Source: an uncultured Ruminiclostridium sp. (GTDB taxonomy: Bacteria; Bacillota; Clostridia; Oscillospirales; Ruminococcaceae). From it: a stretch of 64,000 bases of DNA. The stretch spans positions 25,391 to 89,390 of the forward strand of contig CAKSFR010000012.1 in assembly GCA_934454635.1 (NCBI GenBank), written 5' to 3'. The notes beneath the pieces are model-generated. The model made no database searches. It had not been told where the DNA came from and worked only from the letters and a program-made list of their open reading frames with translations. Below, piece after piece: positions 1-7,163 of the stretch. How positions within the stretch are numbered: position 1 is the stretch's first letter; every line of letters begins with the position of its first letter. The position numbers and the translations under genes were made by a program.

Positions 1-915
1 ACTTCCGTACAGGAAATTTCCGATGTCGGCAGACTGCCCTGCTGCGGCGGAAAGCGCATTGTTTTCGAGAAATACCTGCGGAAAATGCGCAAATGAAATA
101 TTTATGCAGTTTGAAACGGTCAGCATATCCGTAAACGCGATAAGATTTGCTGCGACCGCGCCCATAGCAACAGGCAGCGAACGCACAAAAATATCGCGCA
201 TAAGTCCGAAAAGCTCACTGCGCTCCATAGGCTCGGCATATTCGCGAAAGCTGTCAGACTTTCGCCGTCCGCGCAGCACAATATAAATCGTCCCGCAAAG
301 TTCGCTTATCGAAACGCCTATCACCGCCGCAGCTGCCGCATAAGGCAGCGCCTTTTCCGCGCTTCCGAAATAATGCGTCCCGTTTATGTATACAAAATAC
401 GAAAGTCCTATCCCCACCGCCGCTTTGACAACAGCTTCAATAACCTGCGAAGTCGCCGTAGGCAGCATATCCGAAAGTCCCTCAAAATACCCGCGGTACA
501 CCGCCGTCACCGAACAGAACAGCACAGCGGGAGCTATCATAAGCACGGACGGGAGACTTTCCGGCGAATTTGCCACAAAGCAGGCAAACGGCACGGCGCA
601 GATATACACTGCGGCTGTTCCGGCAAGCCCGATAAGTACGGAAAGCAGTACGGCACTTTTCCTCAGCCTGACCAATCCCGCAAGCTTTCCGCTTGCCGAA
701 TACTGCGCCGCTGTCTGGGTAACTATCGTCGGTATTCCCGAACAGGCAAACGCCAGAACAGGCGTAAAAATGCTGTATGCAGTCGTGAAATAGCCCATTC
801 CCGTTCCGCCGAGAATATTACCGAGCGGTATTTTCAGCACTGCTCCCAGCCCTTTAGTAATGAACATTGCAAAGAACATTATAATGGTATTCCTAAAAAA
901 ACCTTTTTTCTTCAA
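1..915 (-). CDS. SpoVB-like polysaccharide/lipid flippase, 3' end missing
   Basis: The reading frame runs off the left edge, leaving 305 N-terminal residues. It is a polytopic membrane protein of the SpoVB branch of the MOP/PST flippases, which move lipid-linked cell-wall or spore-cortex precursors. Family-typical segments are visible: a first helix with IPLGNILGGTGMGYF, then GIPTIVTQTAAQYS, then YRGYFEGLSDMLPTATSQVI. I chose the TTG start at 913-915 because AAGGAG lies 11 bases upstream and the product begins MKKKGFFRN, the usual SpoVB-type beginning; the first ATG (879) lies inside helix 1. It diverges from the TetR operon. Whether it is SpoVB itself or a paralogous oligosaccharide flippase cannot be decided. 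Confidence 0.85.
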   Translation of the reverse strand, partial: MKKKGFFRNTIIMFFAMFITKGLGAVLKIPLGNILGGTGMGYFTTAYSIFTPVLAFACSGIPTIVTQTAAQYSASGKLAGLVRLRKSAVLLSVLIGLAGTAAVYICAVPFACFVANSPESLPSVLMIAPAVLFCSVTAVYRGYFEGLSDMLPTATSQVIEAVVKAAVGIGLSYFVYINGTHYFGSAEKALPYAAAAAVIGVSISELCGTIYIVLRGRRKSDSFREYAEPMERSELFGLMRDIFVRSLPVAMGAVAANLIAFTDMLTVSNCINISFAHFPQVFLENNALSAAAGQSADIGNFLYGS

Positions 916-1027
916 ATTTGTTCAGACTCCTTCGACTTTAATCTGTTCAATTTATATTAACTTTGTCCGAAATTAATGCCGAATATGAAAAAACAGGAAA
1001 TTTCCGGAAGATTTTTTTCAAAAGCCC

Positions 1028-1076
1028 TTGACAAGTAACCGTTCGGTTGCTATAATATAAGTAACCGAACGGTTAC
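1028..1076 (+). promoter_or_regulatory. Promoter with two TetR-type palindromic operators
   Basis: A consensus promoter is visible: TTGACA at 1028-1033 and TATAAT at 1051-1056 with 17 bases between. Two near-identical 16-bp palindromes built on AACCG-N2-CGGTT sit at 1035-1050, filling the spacer, and at 1061-1076, just past the -10. Their axes are 26 bp apart. This fits autorepression by the TetR protein encoded next. Confidence 0.85.
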
Positions 1077-1092
1077 TAAAAGGAGGCACAAT

Positions 1093-1707
1093 GTGGCAGG
1101 CAATACAAAAGAACGTATTATGGATGCAGCGCTCGAGCTATTCGCCCAAAACGGCTATCTCGGAACGTCAATGAACGATATTGCAAAACGGCTTGAAATC
1201 ACAAAAGGCGCACTGTATAAGCACTATTCAGGCAAGCAGGAAATTCTGGACAGCATTACAAGACGAATGAACGAAATGGACACAGAGCGGGCTGAAGAAT
1301 ATGAGATGCCGCTTGATTCGCCAAACGGCTTTGCCGAAGCGTATGCACACACGCCGACCGATAAGGTGCGCGCATACAGTATAGCGCAGTTCAGACACTG
1401 GACAGAGGATTCTTTCTCCTCGCGCTTTCGCAAAATGCTTACGCTTGAACAATACCGCGCCCCAGAACTCGCGCAGCTTTATCAAAACTATTTGGCATCC
1501 GGACCGCTCGATTACATGAGCGCTATTTTCAGAAGATTAACTGACTCGGACGAATCGGCTGTGCAACTTGCTCTGAATTTCTACGGACCGATGTTCCTGC
1601 TTTACAGTGTTTACGACAACGCGGAGGACAAAAGCGCAGTAATCGCCATACTAGAAAAACATATCGACAATTTTATTTCAAATGTAAAAAACGGAGAGAA
1701 ATTATGA
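1093..1707 (+). CDS. TetR/AcrR family transcriptional repressor
   Basis: The 204-residue protein has an N-terminal TetR helix-turn-helix: residues 5-50 include ALELFAQNGYLGTSMNDIA and GALYKHYSGKQEIL. A variable ligand-binding domain follows. The start is GTG at 1093 behind AGGAGG at 1081-1086; an ATG two bases earlier is in another frame. It lies directly downstream of the two palindromes at 1035-1076 and most likely represses its own operon. Its stop overlaps the flavodoxin start (ATGA), so the two are co-translated. The ligand cannot be read from sequence; TetR-flavodoxin pairs often respond to redox-active or toxic small molecules, which here is inference. Confidence 0.9.
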   Translation: MAGNTKERIMDAALELFAQNGYLGTSMNDIAKRLEITKGALYKHYSGKQEILDSITRRMNEMDTERAEEYEMPLDSPNGFAEAYAHTPTDKVRAYSIAQFRHWTEDSFSSRFRKMLTLEQYRAPELAQLYQNYLASGPLDYMSAIFRRLTDSDESAVQLALNFYGPMFLLYSVYDNAEDKSAVIAILEKHIDNFISNVKNGEKL

Positions 1708-2210
1708 ACGCAATTATTTACACAACAAACACGGGAAGCGCGGGAGAGTACGCCGAGCTGCTTTCCCGCGAAACAGGAATCCCCGCATATCCGCTCTCGG
1801 AAGCGAAAGGCAATGTCGCTGCGGGCTCTGACGTAATCTACCTTGGCTGGGTAATGGCAGCTTCGGTAAAAGGCTATTCAAAAGCCATAAAGCAATACAA
1901 TGTACGAGCGGTCTGCGCAGTCGGAATGTGCCGTACTGGAACACAAACTGAAAATATACGCGAAAAAAATTCAATTCCGCAGGATATTCCCCTGTTCACG
2001 CTTCAGGGCAATCTGAGCGTTGATAAGCTGCGCGGAATTTATCGCCCCATGATGAAAATTATGGTAAAAAATGTCGGACAGGAACTTTCCACAAAGAAAG
2101 ACAGAACCCCCGATGAAGACGATATGCTTGACATGATGCTTCACGGCGAGAACCGCGTAAAAGCCGACAATCTCAGGGACGTTCTGGGCTGGTACAAGGC
2201 GCAGAAGTGA
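1704..2210 (+). CDS. Flavodoxin-domain protein
   Basis: This 168-residue protein begins with a flavodoxin fold: a beta strand, then the phosphate-binding loop TTNTGSAGEYAELL (residues 7-20), where FMN would bind. The mid-region (VIYLGWVMAASVKGYSKAIK) matches the flavodoxin-like enzymes related to protoporphyrinogen oxidase HemG rather than electron-carrier flavodoxins. It is expected to be a cytosolic FMN oxidoreductase. It overlaps the TetR gene by four bases and is followed by a small membrane protein gene, so all three probably respond to the same inducer. The substrate is unknown. Confidence 0.8.
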   Translation: MNAIIYTTNTGSAGEYAELLSRETGIPAYPLSEAKGNVAAGSDVIYLGWVMAASVKGYSKAIKQYNVRAVCAVGMCRTGTQTENIREKNSIPQDIPLFTLQGNLSVDKLRGIYRPMMKIMVKNVGQELSTKKDRTPDEDDMLDMMLHGENRVKADNLRDVLGWYKAQK

Positions 2211-2224
2211 AACGAGGCGAAAAA

Positions 2225-2644
2225 ATGAAGCTGTATTTCGGAAATGCCGTAACAACGGCGACAACAATCATGATTATTGTGCTTATCGGTTTTATCGGCC
2301 GGTCGGTGTTCAAAAGCGCCGATATCCGGTACTGGGGTCGCAGAAGCGCCCTGCTGCTGGTATACGGCTTGGTAATCTGCTGCTTTGCGGCGGCGCGTGA
2401 CGGACTGGATAAAACAATTCAGTGCGCTATTGACGGAAGCTGTCAGCCGGGAATTTTCAAACTCATAAGCGTACCGACAATCATAGGCTGTATCGGCGCG
2501 CTGCTGATAATCATTGCCGCTGTTGCAACGCCTATCGCAAAAACGCAGGCTGTCCGCCGTATATGGTTTTACATAATGTCGGGCGGTGTGATGCTAAAAG
2601 TATTTACAATGGAAATTTCAAGGATTATCAGCGCACTTAAATGA
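2225..2644 (+). CDS. Small membrane protein, unknown function
   Basis: I do not recognise this 139-residue protein. It has about four hydrophobic stretches (roughly residues 12-30, 45-65, 83-105 and 115-135), which suggests a four-helix inner-membrane protein. The GTG at 2207 that overlaps the flavodoxin stop could extend it by six residues, but the ATG at 2225 has GAGG seven bases upstream and is preferred. It is the last gene of the TetR-flavodoxin operon, so it may partner the flavoprotein or handle the inducer; that is inference from position only. Confidence 0.65.
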   Translation: MKLYFGNAVTTATTIMIIVLIGFIGRSVFKSADIRYWGRRSALLLVYGLVICCFAAARDGLDKTIQCAIDGSCQPGIFKLISVPTIIGCIGALLIIIAAVATPIAKTQAVRRIWFYIMSGGVMLKVFTMEISRIISALK

Positions 2645-2661
2645 CAAGGAGATGAAGCAAA

Positions 2662-3285
2662 ATGGAGAATAAAATTTATCCTCGTCCGCACGACAAGCAG
2701 ATAGTGTATCTGAAAAGCGTTGTGGACGATCCGAATATCGAAATCGGCGAATATACCATATACAATGATTTCGTGAACGACCCATGTGATTTTGAAAAGA
2801 ACAATGTACTGTATCACTACCCCATAAACGGCGATAAGCTGAAAATCGGAAAGTTCTGTTCAATCGCCTGCGGCTCAAAATTTCTTTTCACAAGCGCAAA
2901 TCACGCTTTAGGCTCTCTTTCAACCTATACTTTCCCTATTTTCTTTGATGAATGGGATCTTGACGCGAAGAATATCCGCAGCGCGTGGGACAACAAGGGC
3001 GACATTGTAATCGGAAATGATGTCTGGATAGGCTACGAAGCCGTCATTCTCTCGGGCGTCACAATCGGCGACGGCGCAATAATAGGAACCCGTGCCGTTG
3101 TAACAAAAGATGTCCCGCCTTATACCATCGTGGGAGGAGTTCCCGCAAAACCTATCCGCAGGCGTTTCGATGACGAAACCGTTGAAGAGCTTCTCAGACT
3201 GCGCTGGTGGGATTGGGACAAGGAAAAAATTTCGTGGAACATATCCGCGATCCAATCAGGCGATATCACCGCTTTAAAGCAGTGA
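2662..3285 (+). CDS. CatB/Vat-like O-acetyltransferase (left-handed beta helix)
   Basis: The 207-residue protein has the hexapeptide-repeat pattern of the xenobiotic acetyltransferase family: [16 protein letters not shown], the loop [15 protein letters not shown] carrying the likely catalytic histidine near residue 81, then [25 protein letters not shown]. The C-terminus [25 protein letters not shown] is typical of this family. Related enzymes acetylate chloramphenicol or streptogramin A from acetyl-CoA, but many chromosomal members have other or unknown acceptors, so resistance should not be assumed. It follows the flavodoxin operon by 17 bases with its own AAGGAG. Confidence 0.88.
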   Translation: MENKIYPRPHDKQIVYLKSVVDDPNIEIGEYTIYNDFVNDPCDFEKNNVLYHYPINGDKLKIGKFCSIACGSKFLFTSANHALGSLSTYTFPIFFDEWDLDAKNIRSAWDNKGDIVIGNDVWIGYEAVILSGVTIGDGAIIGTRAVVTKDVPPYTIVGGVPAKPIRRRFDDETVEELLRLRWWDWDKEKISWNISAIQSGDITALKQ

Positions 3286-3303
3286 TATATAAATAAAAAT
3301 TCA

Positions 3304-3421
3304 AAGGAGTATTTTTTTGAAAAAGTATTATTCATCATCGGAGAGTGTGGGCTGACCGGGAGGTACGGCAAATCCACACTAACCGTTCCTCCCGAAAAAG
3401 ACGTTAAACATCTTCAGGAGG
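3304..3421 (+). promoter_or_regulatory. Structured leader with a 12-codon ORF upstream of the RNHCP gene
   Basis: AAGGAG at 3304-3309 is correctly placed before a TTG at 3317 that opens a 12-codon ORF (MKKYYSSSESVG) ending TGA at 3353-3355. Two interleaved pairings follow. AGTGTGG (3344-3350) pairs with CCACACT (3374-3380). GGGAGG-T-ACGG (3358-3368) pairs with CCGT-T-CCTCCC (3383-3393). CCTCC at 3388-3392 is also complementary to GGAGG (3417-3421), the ribosome binding site of the next gene. The layout resembles a translational attenuator; function is inferred from complementarity only. Confidence 0.4.
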
Positions 3422-3429
3422 AATTAACC

Positions 3430-3855
3430 ATGAACCGTGAAAATAAACGGAAAACATTTGAAAAGGGTTATTATAAAACACACGCGTGCCGTGACAGCTT
3501 TACCTGTAAGGTCTGCGACAGACTCGTAACGCCCGAAAACGCGGGCACAGACCACCGCAATCATTGCCCGAACTGCCTTTCAAGCCTGCACGTTGATATT
3601 GAACCGGGTGACCGCCAAAGCGACTGCGGCGGTATAATGGAACCGATTGCCGTATGGGTGCGCAAGAACGGAGAGTGGGCGGTGATTCACCGCTGCAAGC
3701 GGTGCGGTGCGCTCAGCTCCAATCGCGTCGCCGCCGACGACAATCCCATGAAGCTCATGAGCATCGCCATGAAGCCGCTTTGCGAGCCGCCTTTCCCTGT
3801 GGAACGCATAGAAGAAATGGTCGCTCTCATGGGCGGCGACGGTAAAATAAAATAA
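3430..3855 (+). CDS. RNHCP domain zinc-binding protein
   Basis: This 141-residue protein carries the RNHCP signature almost literally (DHRNHCPNCLSSLH, residues about 42-55). Three further Cys pairs, FTCKVC, DCGG and HRCKRCG, point to two zinc sites. Members of this family are small, probably cytosolic and biochemically uncharacterised. The start has AGGAGG at 3416-3421. A preceding short ORF and hairpins may control its translation. A strong terminator follows at 3865-3905. No enzymatic function can be assigned. Confidence 0.85.
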   Translation: MNRENKRKTFEKGYYKTHACRDSFTCKVCDRLVTPENAGTDHRNHCPNCLSSLHVDIEPGDRQSDCGGIMEPIAVWVRKNGEWAVIHRCKRCGALSSNRVAADDNPMKLMSIAMKPLCEPPFPVERIEEMVALMGGDGKIK

Positions 3856-3864
3856 CCCTGTCAG

Positions 3865-3905
3865 AACGCAGAGCTTTGCCTAAACGGCCTTGCTCTGCGT
3901 TTTTC
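3865..3905 (+). terminator. Rho-independent terminator
   Basis: AACGCAGAGC (3865-3874) pairs with GCTCTGCGTT (3892-3901) and is followed by a T run. It ends the RNHCP transcript and lies between convergent genes. Confidence 0.8.
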
Positions 3906-3947
3906 GTCCTTTGTTCTGCCAAAGAAACACGTCTGCACGTTTTCCGC

Positions 3948-4511
3948 CTATTCCCTTTCAAGAATCTCAAGACCCAGCAGATATGCCAGAAAAGCAAAAG
4001 AAGATATACCGAGCAAATTCTTCCCAAACATGAATAATGCAGTCGGAACAACTGCCGCGCCGACAACGCACTCCGTTATCCGCATTGTTCTGCCGAGCTT
4101 TTCGGGTCTTATGACCCCGAGCAAAAACCTTTCGAGCAGCATTCCCCCGTCAAGCGGTCTTATCGGCAGCATATTCAAAGCTCCCGTAAGCAGATTGACT
4201 ACGGCGAAAAGCTGCATTTTTCTGCTTTCTCCGAAACAAAACAGGCAAAAAAGAAGAAAGTTAGCAAAGCACCCGCCAAGCAGCGCGGGAATACTGTAGC
4301 CGCCCCCGACGTCGAGCCGTATGCCGCCGCCGCAGAAGGTTATTTTACGCGGAATGTTCCCCTCTCCGAGCAGCACGATAATATGCCCAAGCTCATGCAA
4401 AAGACAGGACAGCAGGCAGAAAACCGCAGTTCCCTCTTTATCCGTGCAAAGCACAAAGCTTAGTACGGCGGGAAACGAGAATTTAACGCAAGCCTTTATT
4501 TTTTCAGCCAT
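3948..4511 (-). CDS. M50 family site-2 metalloprotease (SpoIVFB-like)
   Basis: The 187-residue membrane protein has the zinc motif HELGH (residues about 39-43) within a helix and the second M50 motif NMLPIRPLDGG (about 113-123), whose Asp is the third zinc ligand. About five hydrophobic segments are visible. SpoIVFB-type proteases cut membrane-embedded pro-sigma-K in the mother cell of sporulating bacteria. It is the last gene of a four-gene operon with bofA two genes upstream, which supports a sporulation role. Its start overlaps the previous stop by eight bases. The substrate is not shown by the sequence. Confidence 0.85.
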   Translation of the reverse strand: MAEKIKACVKFSFPAVLSFVLCTDKEGTAVFCLLSCLLHELGHIIVLLGEGNIPRKITFCGGGIRLDVGGGYSIPALLGGCFANFLLFCLFCFGESRKMQLFAVVNLLTGALNMLPIRPLDGGMLLERFLLGVIRPEKLGRTMRITECVVGAAVVPTALFMFGKNLLGISSFAFLAYLLGLEILERE

Positions 4512-4854
4512 TCAGCAAAAAAATCAAAACCGAACGCACAACCGAACCTATCGTTTCACCGCCGAAGTTCAGTCCCAGCCAAACAGCCCCGCCTATTATT
4601 ATTGCAATCGCAACCTGCGCGAGAACCGTCCCGAAGTAAGGAAGCCGTCTGCGCCTTACGGGCGCGGGAGCGGTAAAGCAAGGTATCTCTCTTTCTTTTT
4701 GTTCAGCCTGCGGCGCTGTTTCAGGCAGTGTCGCCTCGCTTTCCCCGTCGGGGTGCAGGACCGAGAGCGTTTCGTTTATTTTATCTGATTCGTCCGCACG
4801 GCTGAGTACGACCGACTTTTTTTCGGGAATCACCGGACCTGTTATAACCGTCAT
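4504..4854 (-). CDS. Single-pass membrane protein between bofA and the M50 protease
   Basis: The 116-residue product has a charged, Glu/Pro-rich N-terminal half (residues 1-70), then RRRRLPYF and one transmembrane helix (about 80-100), with a short hydrophobic tail. The start is ATG at 4852-4854 behind AAGGAG; an upstream extension in the same frame has no binding site. Its place between bofA and an SpoIVFB-like protease matches where a SpoIVFA-type regulator would be expected, but the extracytoplasmic LytM domain of SpoIVFA is absent. I do not recognise it as a defined family. Confidence 0.7.
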   Translation of the reverse strand: MTVITGPVIPEKKSVVLSRADESDKINETLSVLHPDGESEATLPETAPQAEQKEREIPCFTAPAPVRRRRLPYFGTVLAQVAIAIIIGGAVWLGLNFGGETIGSVVRSVLIFLLNG

Positions 4855-4855
4855 C

Positions 4856-5104
4856 TTACACTCCTTTTGCGAAAAAATGCTCAAGAAAAACATACAGTAA
4901 AGCCCCGGGAACGCCCAGTATCGCACACAGTCCCGCCGAGCCTGCCGTAAATACGACCGATCCCATTGTAAACAGCCTAACCGCTGCAAACAACAGAAGC
5001 CCCGCCGCCGAATTTGCGGCGGCAAACCGCTTCGGTTTCCGCGTATGCATATACACCGAAATCATTGCCAGAGCCGTTATCGCAAGAAAAATTATTCCGA
5101 ACAT
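4856..5104 (-). CDS. bofA: BofA-like inhibitor of pro-sigma-K processing
   Basis: The 82-residue protein has the BofA layout: an N-terminal hydrophobic segment, a basic patch (HTRKPKRFAAANSAAG) and a second hydrophobic half ending GVPGALLYVFLEHFF, where BofA proteins carry a conserved glycine-proline motif. In Bacillus, BofA occupies the active site of SpoIVFB and delays sigma-K processing. The start is ATG at 5102-5104 with GGAGG upstream; a longer reading has no binding site. It is one base from the next gene and follows the DUF2508 gene, as yaaL-bofA do in Bacillus. Confidence 0.82.
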   Translation of the reverse strand: MFGIIFLAITALAMISVYMHTRKPKRFAAANSAAGLLLFAAVRLFTMGSVVFTAGSAGLCAILGVPGALLYVFLEHFFAKGV

Positions 5105-5105
5105 A

Positions 5106-5303
5106 TCACCGCACCTCCTGCCTGTCCGCTTCTTTTGCACGGCGAAGCAAAGCAGAATACCGTAGCCTTTCGGCGCGTTCTTCGTAAATGAGCGCTTCTA
5201 TTTCAACCTCGTCCGTCGCCATATTGAAAAGCTGTTCCAGTTTTTCAAGTCTTTCGCGCGTTCGCGAAAGCTCTTCCATAAGCCCTGCCTGTCCCTCCGT
5301 CAA
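5106..5303 (-). CDS. yaaL: DUF2508 (YaaL-like) small protein
   Basis: This 65-residue acidic, helical protein matches the DUF2508/YaaL pattern: a coiled N-terminal stretch, then LFNMATDEVEIEALIYEERAERLRYSALLRRAKE. YaaL is a protein of unknown function encoded just upstream of bofA in many Firmicutes, and the same order is seen here. The TTG start at 5301-5303 has AAGGGG about nine bases upstream; an ATG eight codons later is an alternative. It is the first gene of the yaaL-bofA-x-M50 operon. Confidence 0.75.
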   Translation of the reverse strand: MTEGQAGLMEELSRTRERLEKLEQLFNMATDEVEIEALIYEERAERLRYSALLRRAKEADRQEVR

Positions 5304-5365
5304 TCAAACCAGCCCCTTTCATTCAATATTTATGAGCCGTATTTGCGTTTTATTTTAAAAATATA

Positions 5366-5394
5366 TTGCAAAAATCGAGGTTTTATGGTAAAAT
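5366..5394 (+). promoter_or_regulatory. guaA promoter
   Basis: TTGCAA (5366-5371) and TAAAAT (5389-5394) are separated by 17 bases, 36 bases ahead of the guaA start. No purine riboswitch fold is present between the promoter and the gene. Confidence 0.65.
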
Positions 5395-5430
5395 ATTTCT
5401 TAGTATTTTATGAAAGGACTTTTTCCGACT

Positions 5431-6972
5431 ATGAATAACGAACTTGTGCTTGTAATCGACTTCGGCGGTCAGTATAATCAGCTTATTGCCCGCCGCGTCA
5501 GAGAGCATAACATCTACTGCGAGGTTATATCCTATAAAACCCCTGTTTCGGAAATAAAGGCGCGCGCGCCAAAGGGAATTATTTTCACAGGCGGTCCGAA
5601 CAGCGTTTATCTGGACAGCTCACCGCGCATGAGCCGAGAGATACTTGAGCTTGGAATCCCCGTGTTGGGAATTTGCTACGGCGCACAATTTATGGTATAC
5701 GCGCTTGACGGCGAAATCGGGCCTGCGCATGATTCCTCGCTTTCCGAATACGGCCGTACGGAATGCGAGCTTGACACTTCTTCCCCGCTTTTTGACGGAA
5801 TTGAGCAGAACACTATCGTGTGGATGAGCCACAACGACTATATCACCCGTGTTCCCGAGGGATTTAAGTCTATCGGACACAGTATAAAATGTCCGTTTGG
5901 AGCAATGGCTGACGAAAGCCGCAGACTTTACGGCGTGCAGTTCCATCCGGAAGTAAATCATACCGTGCGCGGATTTGATATGCTTGGAAACTTCCTGTAC
6001 AAGATATGCGGCTGCAAGGGCGACTGGAACATGAAAAATTACGCACAGACAGCTATCGCGCAGATTCGCGAAAAAGTCGGCGACGGAAAGGTTCTCCTCG
6101 CGCTTTCGGGCGGAGTTGACAGTTCCGTTGCCTGCGCGCTGCTTGCAAAGGCTGTCGGACCTCAGCTCACCTGCGTATTTGTCGATCACGGATTTATGCG
6201 CAAGAACGAGGGCGACGAAGTTGAAGCGGCTTTCAAGGACTGGGACATAAACTTTATCCGCGTAGACGCTTCCGAGCGCTTTCTAGGTAGGCTTGAGGGC
6301 GTAAGCGACCCTGAAACAAAGCGCAAGACTATCGGCGAAGAATTTATCCGCGTTTTCGAGGAAGAAGCAAAGAAAATCGGCAAGGTTGATTTTCTTGTTC
6401 AAGGCACGATTTATCCCGATGTTATCGAGAGCGGAACCGGCGATGCGGCAGTTATAAAATCACACCATAACGTCGGCGGACTTCCCGATTATGTTGACTT
6501 TAAAGAAATAATTGAACCTCTCCGTCTCCTGTTTAAGGACGAGGTAAGAAAACTCGGAACCGAACTCGGTCTTTCAGACGTTCTTGTATGGCGTCAGCCG
6601 TTCCCCGGTCCCGGACTGGCAATACGCATCATTGGAGAGATAACTCGCGAAAAACTTCACACACTACAGGACGCAGATTATATTTTCCGCGAGGAAATTG
6701 CGAAAGCGGGACTTGACAGAAGCATCAACCAGTACTTTGCGGTGCTGACAAATATGCGCTCGGTAGGTGTAATGGGCGATGACCGAACATACGATTACAC
6801 ACTCGCACTGCGCGGAGTTACGACAACCGACTTCATGACGGCGGATTTTGCAAGGATTCCGTATGACGTACTCGAAAAAGCAAGCGTAAGAATCGTAAAC
6901 GAAGTTAAAAATATCAACAGAATCGTGTACGATATTACAAGCAAGCCTCCGGCGACGATTGAGTGGGAATAA
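5431..6972 (+). CDS. guaA: GMP synthase (glutamine-hydrolysing)
   Basis: GuaA aminates XMP to GMP using glutamine and ATP. The 513-residue protein is full length. The N-terminal class I glutamine amidotransferase domain holds GICYGAQ (nucleophile Cys, about residue 80) and a later QFHPEV with the catalytic His and Glu. The ATP-pyrophosphatase domain begins with the P-loop [10 protein letters not shown] (about 220-229), and the GuaA dimerisation domain ends IEWE. I start at ATG 5431 because AAGGA precedes it and family members begin [17 protein letters not shown]; the ATG at 5410 lacks a site. The last 12 bases are the attachment core of two integrated elements and still encode the normal C-terminus. 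Confidence 0.97.
   Translation: MNNELVLVIDFGGQYNQLIARRVREHNIYCEVISYKTPVSEIKARAPKGIIFTGGPNSVYLDSSPRMSREILELGIPVLGICYGAQFMVYALDGEIGPAHDSSLSEYGRTECELDTSSPLFDGIEQNTIVWMSHNDYITRVPEGFKSIGHSIKCPFGAMADESRRLYGVQFHPEVNHTVRGFDMLGNFLYKICGCKGDWNMKNYAQTAIAQIREKVGDGKVLLALSGGVDSSVACALLAKAVGPQLTCVFVDHGFMRKNEGDEVEAAFKDWDINFIRVDASERFLGRLEGVSDPETKRKTIGEEFIRVFEEEAKKIGKVDFLVQGTIYPDVIESGTGDAAVIKSHHNVGGLPDYVDFKEIIEPLRLLFKDEVRKLGTELGLSDVLVWRQPFPGPGLAIRIIGEITREKLHTLQDADYIFREEIAKAGLDRSINQYFAVLTNMRSVGVMGDDRTYDYTLALRGVTTTDFMTADFARIPYDVLEKASVRIVNEVKNINRIVYDITSKPPATIEWE
6961..6972 (+). repeat. attL: 12-bp core, first copy (3' end of guaA)
   Basis: GAGTGGGAATAA forms the last three guaA codons and stop. Identical copies occur at 11763-11774 and 22217-22228. 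The three copies bound two tandem integrated elements. Confidence 0.85.
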
Positions 6973-6977
6973 ATTAC

Positions 6978-7020
6978 AAAATCCCTTGATACTGTATAAA
7001 CAGCGGTATCAAGGGATTTT
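6978..7020 (+). terminator. Terminator after guaA, carried by element 1
   Basis: AAAATCCCTTGATAC (6978-6992) pairs perfectly with GTATCAAGGGATTTT (7006-7020). It lies inside the attachment repeat, so the inserted element supplies guaA with a replacement terminator. Confidence 0.85.
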
Positions 7021-7031
7021 CGCTATTCAAC

Positions 7032-7077
7032 TGAGTACAATTTGAGTACAAATCCGTGTAGCCAATATGTAGCCAAT
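7032..7077. repeat. Integrase arm-type repeats, left end of element 1
   Basis: TGAGTACAA occurs at 7032 and 7043, and TGTAGCCAAT at 7057 and 7068, each pair with an 11-bp period. The TGAGTACAA pair recurs at the other end of the element (11642, 11653). Such direct-repeat pairs near the ends are where the N-terminal domain of tyrosine integrases binds. Confidence 0.65.
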
Positions 7078-7163
7078 GGGGGAAATCTGCTGTTTCCTAA
7101 TAAAATATTTGAAGCTTGCAAAAAAGAAAAATAAGCGATTTGCTTTTCTTCGCCATCGGCGAA

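Noticed and set aside
373..960. 195-codon plus-strand frame
   Set aside because: It lies antisense to the SpoVB-like gene, has no ribosome binding site and reads as low-complexity basic sequence.
4855..5025. Upstream extension of the single-pass protein gene
   Set aside because: It overlaps bofA, has no binding site and an odd Cys/Arg-rich composition; ATG at 4854 has AAGGAG.
5310..5430. Purine riboswitch before guaA
   Set aside because: Only a promoter and a short leader are present; none of the conserved purine aptamer loops is seen.
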